NCBI GenBank assembly: GCA_017965765.1
Contig: JAGCPJ010000027.1
Location: forward strand, 1-64,000
Length of the DNA: 64,000 bases
Source of the DNA: Bacteroidales bacterium
Lineage (GTDB): Bacteria; Bacteroidota; Bacteroidia; Bacteroidales; F082
Direction of reading: 5' to 3'
Shown piece after piece: positions 49,542-56,945 of this stretch. Both the position numbers and the translations under genes were made by a program. The stretch's first letter is position 1, and every line of letters begins with the position of its first letter. Below the pieces are notes generated by a model. It searched no databases, was not told the origin of the DNA, and was given only the letters and a program-made list of their open reading frames with translations.

Positions 49542-50951
49542 CTTCACAGCGTGTCTATAGCCCTTGACCTTGTCCCAGTCACCTCTAGTGAAGTCGGGGA
49601 TGGCCACTGGCATGCCACCGTTGGCGATGGAAGCTGAGGTCAATTCACCAAGGCAGGACCATTCAGCGGCGTCATAGACATCCTGGTCGAGCGGCAGACC
49701 GTTATGCAGGCAGTAGATCAGACGGTAGTCCATGATGAAGTCCATGCCACCATGGCCACCCACTTCCTTGGCTTTCTCTTCAATCTCCACGGCAATCGGG
49801 TGGAGGTAGTCCTTGAGGATCTTGTCGCGCACCTCGGCAGGCACGAAGCCGTGAACATTGAGGTGTTGGCCCTCAGCCAGGAAACCTTGTGGCAGCTTGT
49901 CTTCCATCAAAGTGAAGCCTTGGATTGGATACTTGTTGGCAAAGCCCTCGGTACCAGTAAGTTGATATAAGCGATTGTAGGGACGGTAGGTATAGACGTT
50001 ATGTTCGATGAGCAGGGTCTTTTCCTTCTCCGTAGCGATCATCGTGGTGGTCATGTCGCCGTTGGCAAACTCATCCACATTCATCATTTCTTTGGCGATC
50101 TTCTTGCCGTTGTACGAGGGAGTCGTCATCGAAACCAAGGTCTTCATGCGGTCGCCGCGGTGGATGTTAAAGGCTTGGCAGAGGGGTCCCAGGCCGTGGG
50201 TGGGATAGACATCGCCGGCGTGGTTTTGGTTGAATTTCAGACGCCAGTTGTCGTAATACTCATGCCAGAAAGGTTCCAGGTTGTGGATATAGGCACCTTC
50301 GCCATGGATCAGTTCACCGAACATGCCTTGTTGGGCCATGTTCAAGGCGGTCAGTTCGAAGAAGTCGTAGCAGCAGTTCTCGAGCATCATGCAATGGCGT
50401 TGCGTCTGTTCGGCCACGTCAACGAGTTGCCAGCATTCGGCGACGGAGGTGGCGGCAGGCACTTCCACGGCCACGTGTTTGCCGTGTTGCATGGCATAGA
50501 CCGCCATCGGCACATGGTTAACCCAGTCGGTGCAGATATACACCAAGTCGATGTCATCGCGATCGCAGAGCTGTTTCCAACCTTCCGTACCCGTATAGGC
50601 CTCGGCACGGGCGATGCCGCGCGACTCCAGGACATCCTTTTGGACGCTTTCCACGCGATCTGCCTCAATGTCGCACAAGGCAACTATGGTCGTGCCCTCG
50701 ATATAGGTAAAGCGGTCCACGGCGTCATAGCCGCGCATTCCCAAGCCAATAAATCCAACGCGGACATTCTCGATGGGATCGACCGTGAATTGGAGAACAC
50801 TCTTTTGACCTTCGACACGTTGCGGTTCATCAAAGACGATGACATTGTCCTTGATGACGTAGTTGCCATGACGGTTCTCTTGTGGTTTGGGCGCACATGC
50901 CGACAACAGACATGAAGCCACTAGCAGAATAGCGAAAAGTTTCGTTTTCAT
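49539..50951 (-). CDS. GH109-like Gfo/Idh/MocA lipoprotein (NAD-dependent glycosidase)
   Basis: 470 residues. Lipoprotein signal (LLSAC, Cys19). Rossmann fold VGFIGLGMRGYDAVDRF near 65-80, CDIEADRV, CTDWVNHVPMAVYAMQHGKH, EVPAATSVAECWQLV. The C-terminal domain has GDVYPTHGLGPLCQ and GGHGGMDFIMDYR, hallmarks of GH109 alpha-N-acetylgalactosaminidases, which cleave by a redox mechanism with bound NAD+. GH109 is a strong family match; GalNAc specificity is inferred. Divergent from a hexosamine 1-kinase-like gene, which fits use of released GalNAc. Confidence 0.9.
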   Translation of the reverse strand: MKTKLFAILLVASCLLSACAPKPQENRHGNYVIKDNVIVFDEPQRVEGQKSVLQFTVDPIENVRVGFIGLGMRGYDAVDRFTYIEGTTIVALCDIEADRVESVQKDVLESRGIARAEAYTGTEGWKQLCDRDDIDLVYICTDWVNHVPMAVYAMQHGKHVAVEVPAATSVAECWQLVDVAEQTQRHCMMLENCCYDFFELTALNMAQQGMFGELIHGEGAYIHNLEPFWHEYYDNWRLKFNQNHAGDVYPTHGLGPLCQAFNIHRGDRMKTLVSMTTPSYNGKKIAKEMMNVDEFANGDMTTTMIATEKEKTLLIEHNVYTYRPYNRLYQLTGTEGFANKYPIQGFTLMEDKLPQGFLAEGQHLNVHGFVPAEVRDKILKDYLHPIAVEIEEKAKEVGGHGGMDFIMDYRLIYCLHNGLPLDQDVYDAAEWSCLGELTSASIANGGMPVAIPDFTRGDWDKVKGYRHAVK

Positions 50952-50977
50952 GATGATAGTTTTGAGTGATTGACAGG

Positions 50978-50985
50978 CAAATATA
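50978..50985 (-). promoter_or_regulatory. -7 box for the GH109 gene
   Basis: Minus-strand TATATTTG, 26 bases before the ATG at 50951. Confidence 0.55.
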
Positions 50986-51017
50986 AGAATTTTTGTTCTC
51001 TAATTCTTGATTTTTGT

Positions 51018-51025
51018 TATTTTTG
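51018..51025 (+). promoter_or_regulatory. -7 box for the kinase gene
   Basis: TATTTTTG, 25 bases before the ATG at 51051. Confidence 0.55.
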
Positions 51026-51050
51026 TGATGACAAATAAAAACTTGATACC

Positions 51051-52124
51051 ATGAATGCTCTCAACGCCATCACTGCGCATTTTGTGAATCCAGAACTTAT
51101 TGACGCCATTTTGCCCTTAGGCAACGGCCTGATCAACGACACCTATAAAATCATGATGAAAGGGGAGGAGAAGCCCAAGTATGTCCTTCAGCACATCAAC
51201 GACAAGGTGTTTACCAACGTGGAAATGCTACAACGCAACATCGAGCGGGTCACAGACCATATCCGTCGCAAATACGAGGCTGCGGGGTTGAGTGACATTA
51301 ACAGACGTGTGCTTCATTTTTTGAAGGCAGACACTGGGAAGACCTATATCAAGGAAGGAGAGGAGTATTGGCGAGTGATGGACTTCATCACCGACAGTGT
51401 CACCCAGGATGCGGTAACTCCGCAATCCGCTTACGATGCGGGACGTTCCTTCGGCGACTTTGAGTCGTTGCTTGCCGATTTGAAGGAACCGATAGGGGAG
51501 ATCATCCCGAATTTCCACAACATCGAGTTCCGGTTGAAGCAGTTGGACGAGGCGATTTCCGCCGATCCTTTAGGGCGCATGAAAGACGTAGAGGTGCAGG
51601 ATTATGTGAAGAAAATCAAGGAATTGGCCTACGAAATGAGTCTTGGCGAGCGGCTGTACCGCGAAGGAAAACTCCCAAAACGCATATGCCACTGCGACAC
51701 CAAGGTGAACAACATGCTCTTTGATAAAGAAGGTAATGTATTGTGTATCATTGACTTGGATACAATCATGCCCAGTTTTGTCTTTTCCGATTTTGGGGAT
51801 TTCCTGCGTTCAGCTGCCAACACTGGTGCCGAGGATGATCCCGATTTAGGCAATATCCATTTCAACATGGACATTTACCATGCTTTCCTGGATGGTTATT
51901 TAGAGGGGACTAAGACTTTCTTGTTGCCGATTGAACGAGAAAATTTGCCATACGCTGCCAAGTTATTCCCATACATGCAGGCCGTACGGTTCTTTGCAGA
52001 CTATATCAATGGCGACACCTATTATAAGATCCAGTATCCGGAGCACAACATGGTGCGCACGAGGGCCCAGTGGAGGCTGTTTGAAAGTGTTAAACGGAAA
52101 ACGGAAAACGGAGAATTACAATAA
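51051..52124 (+). CDS. APH-fold sugar kinase, probable N-acetylhexosamine 1-kinase
   Basis: 357 residues. Phosphotransferase (APH) fold: GNGLINDTYKIMM nucleotide loop near 25-37, catalytic loop CHCDTKVNNMLFD near 213-225, and metal site LCIIDLDTIMP near 228-238. Length and layout fit NahK-type N-acetylhexosamine 1-kinases (about 360 residues in bifidobacteria), which phosphorylate GalNAc or GlcNAc at C1. The divergent GH109 gene would supply GalNAc; this link is inferred. The last eleven residues (VKRKTENGELQ) come from a family A repeat that also carries the stop codon, so the native C-terminus has been extended. Confidence 0.8.
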   Translation: MNALNAITAHFVNPELIDAILPLGNGLINDTYKIMMKGEEKPKYVLQHINDKVFTNVEMLQRNIERVTDHIRRKYEAAGLSDINRRVLHFLKADTGKTYIKEGEEYWRVMDFITDSVTQDAVTPQSAYDAGRSFGDFESLLADLKEPIGEIIPNFHNIEFRLKQLDEAISADPLGRMKDVEVQDYVKKIKELAYEMSLGERLYREGKLPKRICHCDTKVNNMLFDKEGNVLCIIDLDTIMPSFVFSDFGDFLRSAANTGAEDDPDLGNIHFNMDIYHAFLDGYLEGTKTFLLPIERENLPYAAKLFPYMQAVRFFADYINGDTYYKIQYPEHNMVRTRAQWRLFESVKRKTENGELQ

Positions 52125-52156
52125 CTTTCCGTTTTCCGTTCTCCGTTTTCCGTTTA
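52092..52156. repeat. Palindromic element, family A copy
   Basis: AAACGGAAAACGG/GGAGAA on the left faces TTTCCGTTTTCCG/TTCTCCG on the right around AATTACAATAAC. It contains the kinase stop (52122-52124) and the convergent DUF3127 stop (52154-52156). Same repeat family as 10542-10619; likely bidirectional terminator. Confidence 0.8.
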
Positions 52157-52552
52157 GAACGGCAGGTCGTCGCCGTTATTCGATTCCGTGCCGAAGTAAT
52201 CTTCCGGTCCGCCTGCGGGTGCTGCGGGAGGTGTTTGGTGAACGGGTTGGGCGGTGGGTTGTGGTGCGGCGGCAGGAGCTGTGGCTGCGACAGGTTCGAA
52301 GCGCCAGACACGCACGTCGGTGTACCATTTTCCGTTGAATTCCCTTGAAGAGATATCGATTTGCGCCTTGATCATCTGTCCGGGCACCATTCGTTGGACT
52401 TCGTCGATTTGGTTCGTCCAGCAGGTCAGGCAGACCGTCTTGGGATATTGATCGTCCGTTTCGATAATCAGATCTTGTTTACGCCAGGGACCTTTGGCGC
52501 TTGTTCCTTCGGTAAGACCTCCAAGTCTTACCACTTTTCCTGTGATTTCCAT
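52154..52552 (-). CDS. DUF3127 protein with an SSB-like acidic C-terminal tip
   Basis: 132 residues. Residues 1-90 form an OB-like domain (MEITGKVVRLGGLTEGTSAK, WRKQDLIIETDDQYPKTVCL) of the DUF3127 family. A Pro/Ala/Gln-rich linker (about 90-115) leads to the end GDDLPF, which matches the DDIPF tip that single-stranded DNA-binding proteins use to recruit repair and replication partners. Domain order (OB fold, disordered linker, acidic hydrophobic tip) is that of SSB, though the OB part is not the SSB family. Function unknown; single-stranded DNA or RNA binding is a reasonable guess. Confidence 0.85.
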   Translation of the reverse strand: MEITGKVVRLGGLTEGTSAKGPWRKQDLIIETDDQYPKTVCLTCWTNQIDEVQRMVPGQMIKAQIDISSREFNGKWYTDVRVWRFEPVAATAPAAAPQPTAQPVHQTPPAAPAGGPEDYFGTESNNGDDLPF

Positions 52553-52618
52553 AGTGTGGGTATTTTGTTAGAATTTGAATGATTAAATGTTGAAATAGCT
52601 ATTTTCAAAAATCTATTG

Positions 52619-52626
52619 CAAAGATA
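52619..52626 (-). promoter_or_regulatory. -7 box for the DUF3127 gene
   Basis: Minus-strand TATCTTTG, 66 bases before the ATG at 52552. The rest of the 292-base gap (52553-52844) is AT-rich and holds a low-complexity stretch, a terminator and a family B fragment, but no gene. Confidence 0.5.
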
Positions 52627-52740
52627 AGTCAGGGATCTGCAAACTGTTACATTTTGTAGAAGAATTTTCTAGCAATTTTTCTTTTTCGCTGATTCTGTTT
52701 TGGTTACCCTTTTCAAATATAATCAATATTATGTTAAATA

Positions 52741-52772
52741 GAAGTTAGAAGACAGAAGCAAGAAGACAGAAT
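52741..52772. repeat. Low-complexity element, family D (AGAAGACAG units)
   Basis: TTAGAAGACAGAAGCAAGAAG-type degenerate tandem units next to the terminator that follows the TPR gene on the minus strand. Confidence 0.5.
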
Positions 52773-52773
52773 T

Positions 52774-52808
52774 AAAAGACCCCGAGGTGTCCCCCGGGGT
52801 CTTTATTT
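52774..52808 (-). terminator. Terminator of the TPR gene
   Basis: AAAGACCCCG (52775-52784) pairs with CGGGGTCTTT (52795-52804) over ten bases; T-rich stretches flank both sides. It lies 41 bases after the TPR gene stop on the minus strand. Confidence 0.85.
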
Positions 52809-52819
52809 TACTTTAGTTT

Positions 52820-52846
52820 CAATTCCGAATTACGAATTACGAATTT
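52820..52846. repeat. Family B fragment at the TPR gene stop
   Basis: CAATTCCGAATTACGAATTA and the following ACGAATTTA repeat the ATTACGA unit and overlap the stop codon (52845-52847) of the TPR gene. Confidence 0.55.
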
Positions 52847-54014
52847 ACTCAGCATCCAGTGCTTTGGCCTCGTCCATCATCTTCAGCTGGACGTACATGG
52901 TCTTCAGCACGTGTTTCAGGTCGTCAGACGGCTGTGCACGGTAAGCTTCCTCTGCGTAAGGCAAACCAGTGCGCATGATGTCTTCAGCCTCTTTCACCAA
53001 GTTGTTGTAACGCTCGATCTCTTTCTTCGAGAAACCGGTGATCTCGTTGGCCTCAGCCTTTTTCTTGTTCGAAAGGTTGATGTACAAAGCAGCCAGGTTG
53101 TAGTCGGCATCATAATACTCAGGATTCACACGCAGCGCCTCGGTATAGTAACCGATAGCCTTGTCGGCGTCGAAAATCTCATGGCTGTCATCACCGAAGA
53201 TGGTGCCCAAGATGAACAGAATCGAAGCGTTGTTCGGATCCAACTCATGAAGCTTGTCGAGGTCGGCAATGGCGTCTTCACCCCTGCCTTGCTTCAGATA
53301 GAGATTCACCTTTTCGATGATCATGGAAGCATCACCGGGATATTTTTCCAGACCTTCGTTGATCATGGCCAAGGTGTGCTCTTCATCCTCTTTGCCAAGG
53401 TAGCAGGCAGCCATGTTCTTGTAAAGGTCAACTTGGTTGTAACCCAAAGCCTTCAACTCTTCGTAGTTGGCCAAAGCCTCGTCAAACATATCAGCCTTCT
53501 GATAAGCCAGCGCTGCATTGACGAGTGAAGAAGTGTCGGGGTTAGCACCGTTCATGGAAATCTCGTATGACTTTCTGAATTTCTCAGCAGCAGTCGGGAA
53601 AACCTGGTTGTTGAAGTTATCCACACCTTCCTGGAAGTAATTCACAGCGATGGCGGCGATTCTAGGATAGATCTCCTGAGCGTTGGCGGGGTCCTTTGCG
53701 AAAGCTGGATCTGCCTTCACGCAGTTTTCGAGGGATTGATAAGCCTTCTCCAAAGCATCGGGATACTTGGCTGAAAATTCAGGATTCTGGTGGATGTTGA
53801 AGTAGATGGTGCCACGATACAGCCAAGCCTGGGCTTGATCTTTGGGTTTCATACCCAAGAAACCGTCGTGGTTCACACATTTCTCGATGGAGGTCACGGC
53901 CTTGTCATAGTAACCGTTCTTGTTGTACATGAAAGCATCCGTGCGGTCTTTCTTCTGGGCCATCATCACGTTAGCAGTGAGTAAGACAGCCAGCAAAATC
54001 ATTAACTTTTTCAT
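52845..54014 (-). CDS. Exported tetratricopeptide-repeat protein
   Basis: 389 residues. Signal peptide MKKLMILLAVLLTANVMMAQ. From about residue 25 to 370 the protein is helical with TPR-type spacing: AWLYRGTIYFNIHQN, NAALAYQKADMFDEALANYE, MAACYLGKEDEEHTLAMINE, LFILGTIFGDD and DYNLAALYINLSNKKKAE. It probably scaffolds protein contacts in the periplasm. Lies downstream of gyrA on the same strand, but 121 bases and a repeat element separate them. No visible -7 box in that gap, so its promoter is unresolved. Confidence 0.88.
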   Translation of the reverse strand: MKKLMILLAVLLTANVMMAQKKDRTDAFMYNKNGYYDKAVTSIEKCVNHDGFLGMKPKDQAQAWLYRGTIYFNIHQNPEFSAKYPDALEKAYQSLENCVKADPAFAKDPANAQEIYPRIAAIAVNYFQEGVDNFNNQVFPTAAEKFRKSYEISMNGANPDTSSLVNAALAYQKADMFDEALANYEELKALGYNQVDLYKNMAACYLGKEDEEHTLAMINEGLEKYPGDASMIIEKVNLYLKQGRGEDAIADLDKLHELDPNNASILFILGTIFGDDSHEIFDADKAIGYYTEALRVNPEYYDADYNLAALYINLSNKKKAEANEITGFSKKEIERYNNLVKEAEDIMRTGLPYAEEAYRAQPSDDLKHVLKTMYVQLKMMDEAKALDAE

Positions 54015-54050
54015 CTTGATTTCAGTTTGATATTATTAACTCTTTAAAAT

Positions 54051-54112
54051 ATTCCGTTTTCAGTTTTCAGTTTTAACTCGTTTCACTTCGTTGAGGGCTA
54101 CGCCGTTCCGTT
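54051..54112. repeat. Composite element: family A arm plus the 38-bp shared module
   Basis: TCCGTTTTCAGTTTTCAG (family A type) runs into TTAACTCGTTTCACTTCGTT and GAGGGCTACGCCGTTCCG (54073-54110). The latter module recurs inverted at 61003-61040 with one mismatch. It lies between gyrA and the TPR gene. Confidence 0.75.
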
Positions 54113-54135
54113 AACCATCAAATCCCATTCCATTT

Positions 54136-56709
54136 TTATTCTTCGGGATTCTCCTCTACCGTCTCCCCTTCCACGGGTTCCACAGGCTCTACAGGAATAG
54201 GATTGCCGTCTTCGTCGTACTGGATCTCTTCATCCTCGTCTTCGCGTTTCACCTTGGTGACGGAGGCGATTTCGTCGTTGCCCCTCAAGTCGATGAGTTT
54301 CACGCCTTGGGTGGCGCGACCCATGACCCTCAAGGTGTCAGCACCGATTCTGATGAGGATACCCGACTTATTAATAATAATAAGGTCGTCCTCGTCAGTC
54401 ACATCCTTAATGGCGATCAGGTCGCCGGTCTTCTCGGTGATGTTCAAGGTCTTGACGCCCTTGCCGCCACGGTTGGTGATTCGGTAGTCGTCAATGCCAC
54501 TACGTTTTCCGAAGCCCTTTTCAGAGACCACAAGCACCGTCTGTTCAGGACTGTGGATGCAGATCATGCCGATGACTTCGTCAGCCTCAGAGGCCAGGGT
54601 GATACCCTTCACACCGGAAGCGTTACGACCCATCGGGCGGACAGTCTTCTCGTTGAAACGCACCGCCTTGCCCGAACGGAGGGCCATCAGCACCTCGTCC
54701 TCGCCGCTGGTCATGTTTGCCGTCAACAGTTCATCGCCTTCGCGGATGTTGATGGCGTTGATGCCTGCCTTGCGCGGACGGGAGTAAGCCTCCAAGGTAG
54801 TCTTCTTGATGATACCCTTCTTGGTGCAGAGAATCACATAGTGGTTGTTGATGAACTCCTCATCCTTGAGGTCCTTGACGTTGAGGCCCGTAATCACTTT
54901 GTTGTCCTTATCGACATTCAGCAGGTTTTGGATGGCCCTACCCTTGCTGTTCTTACCTTCTTCGGGAATCTCGAAGGCCCGCAGCCAGTAGCATTTACCT
55001 TGTTCTGTGAAGAACAGCAGGTAGTTGTGGTTGGTGCAGGTGAAGATATGCTCGATGAAGTCAGTGTCGCGGGTGGAAGATCCTTTGGAGCCCTTACCTC
55101 CCCTACTCTGTCGGCGGTATTCACGCAGCGGGGTGCGCTTCACGTAGCCGAGATGCGAGATGGTAACCACGACGGTGTCGTCGGCAATCATATCCTCGAT
55201 ACGGAACTCACCGGCAGCAGGAACGATTTGGGTACGGCGTTCGTCACCGTATTTCTCCTTGATGTTGAGCAGTTCGTCCTTGATGATCTGGAACTGCAAA
55301 TCCACATTGTTGAGGACGTCGTTATAATGGCGGATCTTCTCTTCAAGGTCCTGCAACTCATCCATGATCTTCTTGATTTCAAGTCCGGCCAACTGACCCA
55401 GACGGTAAGCCACGATGGCGGAAGCCTGAGGATCGTCAAATCCGAACCGCTCCATGATGGCCTGTTTGGCCTCGGAGGAACCACCTTTGCAGGCGCGGAT
55501 GGTAGCGATGATCTCGTCCACGATGTCGATGGCGCGGGCAAGACCTTCCAAGATATGGGCACGTTCTTCGGCTTTCTTGAGGTCGAAGCGGGTACGGCGG
55601 AGCACCACTTGGTGGCGGTGATCGACGAAATGCTTGATCAGGTCTTTCAGGTTCAAGGTATAAGGACGACCATTGACCAGTGCCACGTTGTTGACATTGA
55701 AGGAGCTTTGCAAGGCGGTCATCTGGAAGAGCTTGTTAAGCACCACCTCTGCGTTGGCGTCACGTTTCAGTTCGTAAACGATGCGGATACCTTTGCGGTC
55801 CGACTCATCGCGGATGTCGGAGATGCCATCCAGTTTCTTCTCGTTGACCAGGTCGGCGGTTTTCTTGATCATGTCCGCCTTGTTGACCTGATAAGGGATG
55901 GAGGTGGCGATGATACGTTCGTGGCCGTTGTGTTCCTCGATGGTGGTCTCACCTCTGACGACGATGCGTCCCCTACCCGTCTCAAAGGCCTCGCGGACGC
56001 CTTCATAGCCGTAGATGATGCCTGCTGTGGGGAAATCCGGGGCTTTGATATATTCCATCAACTCCGGGACTGAGATCTCGTTGTTGTCGATATAAGCGAT
56101 GATGCCGTCCACGCATTCGCTGAGGTTGTGCGGTGCCATGTTGGTGGCCATACCGACAGCGATACCGTTGGAGCCGTTCACCAGCAAGGCTGGGATCTGG
56201 GTGGGCAGCACGGTAGGTTCCTGCAAGGAGTCGTCGAAGTTGTTCTGGAAATCGACAGTATCCTTCTCCAAGTCGTCCAGCATCTCCTCGCCTATTCTCT
56301 TGAGGCGGGCTTCGGTGTAACGCATGGCTGCTGGGCTGTCGCCGTCCACGGAACCGAAGTTGCCTTGGCCATCCACCAAAGGATAGCGCAGCGACCAGGA
56401 CTGGGCCATACGCACCATGGCGTCATATACTGAGGAATCGCCGTGCGGGTGGTACTTACCGAGCACTTCACCGACAATTCTCGCCGATTTCTTATATCCA
56501 CTATGGGAAGTCACGCCCATGCCCAACATGCCGTACAACACACGGCGGTGGACAGGCTTCAATCCGTCCCTAACATCCGGCAAGGCACGCGAGATGATCA
56601 CCGACATCGAATAGTCGATGTAGGCCGACTTCATCTGGTTCTCAAGGTTTACCTTGATGATTTTTTCACCGGGCAGGGTCTCTTCATTCAGGTTGTTATC
56701 TTCTTCCAT
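54136..56709 (-). CDS. gyrA: DNA gyrase subunit A
   Basis: 857 residues. Catalytic Tyr131 in [31 protein letters not shown], and C-terminal beta-pinwheel with GyrA box QSRGGKG, which separates it from ParC. Ser92 and Asp96 correspond to E. coli Ser83 and Asp87 and are the wild-type, quinolone-sensitive residues. The C-terminus is strongly acidic ([14 protein letters not shown] and a Val-Glu-Pro repeat), a region that tunes supercoiling in other GyrA proteins. With GyrB it introduces negative supercoils. Divergent from clpC. Confidence 0.97.
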   Translation of the reverse strand: MEEDNNLNEETLPGEKIIKVNLENQMKSAYIDYSMSVIISRALPDVRDGLKPVHRRVLYGMLGMGVTSHSGYKKSARIVGEVLGKYHPHGDSSVYDAMVRMAQSWSLRYPLVDGQGNFGSVDGDSPAAMRYTEARLKRIGEEMLDDLEKDTVDFQNNFDDSLQEPTVLPTQIPALLVNGSNGIAVGMATNMAPHNLSECVDGIIAYIDNNEISVPELMEYIKAPDFPTAGIIYGYEGVREAFETGRGRIVVRGETTIEEHNGHERIIATSIPYQVNKADMIKKTADLVNEKKLDGISDIRDESDRKGIRIVYELKRDANAEVVLNKLFQMTALQSSFNVNNVALVNGRPYTLNLKDLIKHFVDHRHQVVLRRTRFDLKKAEERAHILEGLARAIDIVDEIIATIRACKGGSSEAKQAIMERFGFDDPQASAIVAYRLGQLAGLEIKKIMDELQDLEEKIRHYNDVLNNVDLQFQIIKDELLNIKEKYGDERRTQIVPAAGEFRIEDMIADDTVVVTISHLGYVKRTPLREYRRQSRGGKGSKGSSTRDTDFIEHIFTCTNHNYLLFFTEQGKCYWLRAFEIPEEGKNSKGRAIQNLLNVDKDNKVITGLNVKDLKDEEFINNHYVILCTKKGIIKKTTLEAYSRPRKAGINAINIREGDELLTANMTSGEDEVLMALRSGKAVRFNEKTVRPMGRNASGVKGITLASEADEVIGMICIHSPEQTVLVVSEKGFGKRSGIDDYRITNRGGKGVKTLNITEKTGDLIAIKDVTDEDDLIIINKSGILIRIGADTLRVMGRATQGVKLIDLRGNDEIASVTKVKREDEDEEIQYDEDGNPIPVEPVEPVEGETVEENPEE

Positions 56710-56775
56710 TTGTAAATCCTAGATTCTTATTTCCAAAATCAAAATTCGTTTTAAGGGCCTTTTTAAAAGCAGGTG

Positions 56776-56783
56776 CAAATTTA
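56776..56783 (-). promoter_or_regulatory. -7 box for gyrA
   Basis: Minus-strand TAAATTTG, 66 bases before the ATG at 56709. Confidence 0.5.
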
Positions 56784-56875
56784 CAAAAAATACCTTTAGG
56801 TATGACGAAAAAATGAATTTTCATGAAAAATTGTCATTTTAGCCCCAAAAACAAGCAAGGAGCGATTTTTGTTAT

Positions 56876-56883
56876 TACCTTTG
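56876..56883 (+). promoter_or_regulatory. -7 box for the clpC-cca-miaA operon
   Basis: TACCTTTG followed by CAATC, 62 bases before the ATG at 56946. The leader holds a TTTTATCTT-type low-complexity stretch; no CtsR-like or CIRCE-like operator is visible. Confidence 0.6.
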
Positions 56884-56904
56884 CAATCTAAAATAAGCAA
56901 GTTT

Positions 56905-56942
56905 TTAGCTTTTATCTTATATCTTTTAACTTTTATCTATCT
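56905..56942. repeat. Low-complexity element, family E (TTTTATCT/TTTTAACT units)
   Basis: Degenerate tandem 7-10-base units ending directly before the clpC start codon, so they form most of the 5' leader. Confidence 0.45.
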
Positions 56943-56945
56943 GCT

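Noticed and set aside
52714..52721. Second minus-strand TATATTTG box upstream of the DUF3127 gene
   Set aside because: It lies about 160 bases from the start codon in very AT-rich DNA, where chance matches are frequent; the box at 52619-52626 is better placed.
54307..56073. 588-codon open frame antisense to gyrA
   Set aside because: Same reason as for the clpC antisense frame; gyrA is unmistakable on the other strand.
54900..56709. Quinolone-resistance change in gyrA
   Set aside because: The positions equal to E. coli Ser83 and Asp87 are Ser92 and Asp96, the sensitive residues.
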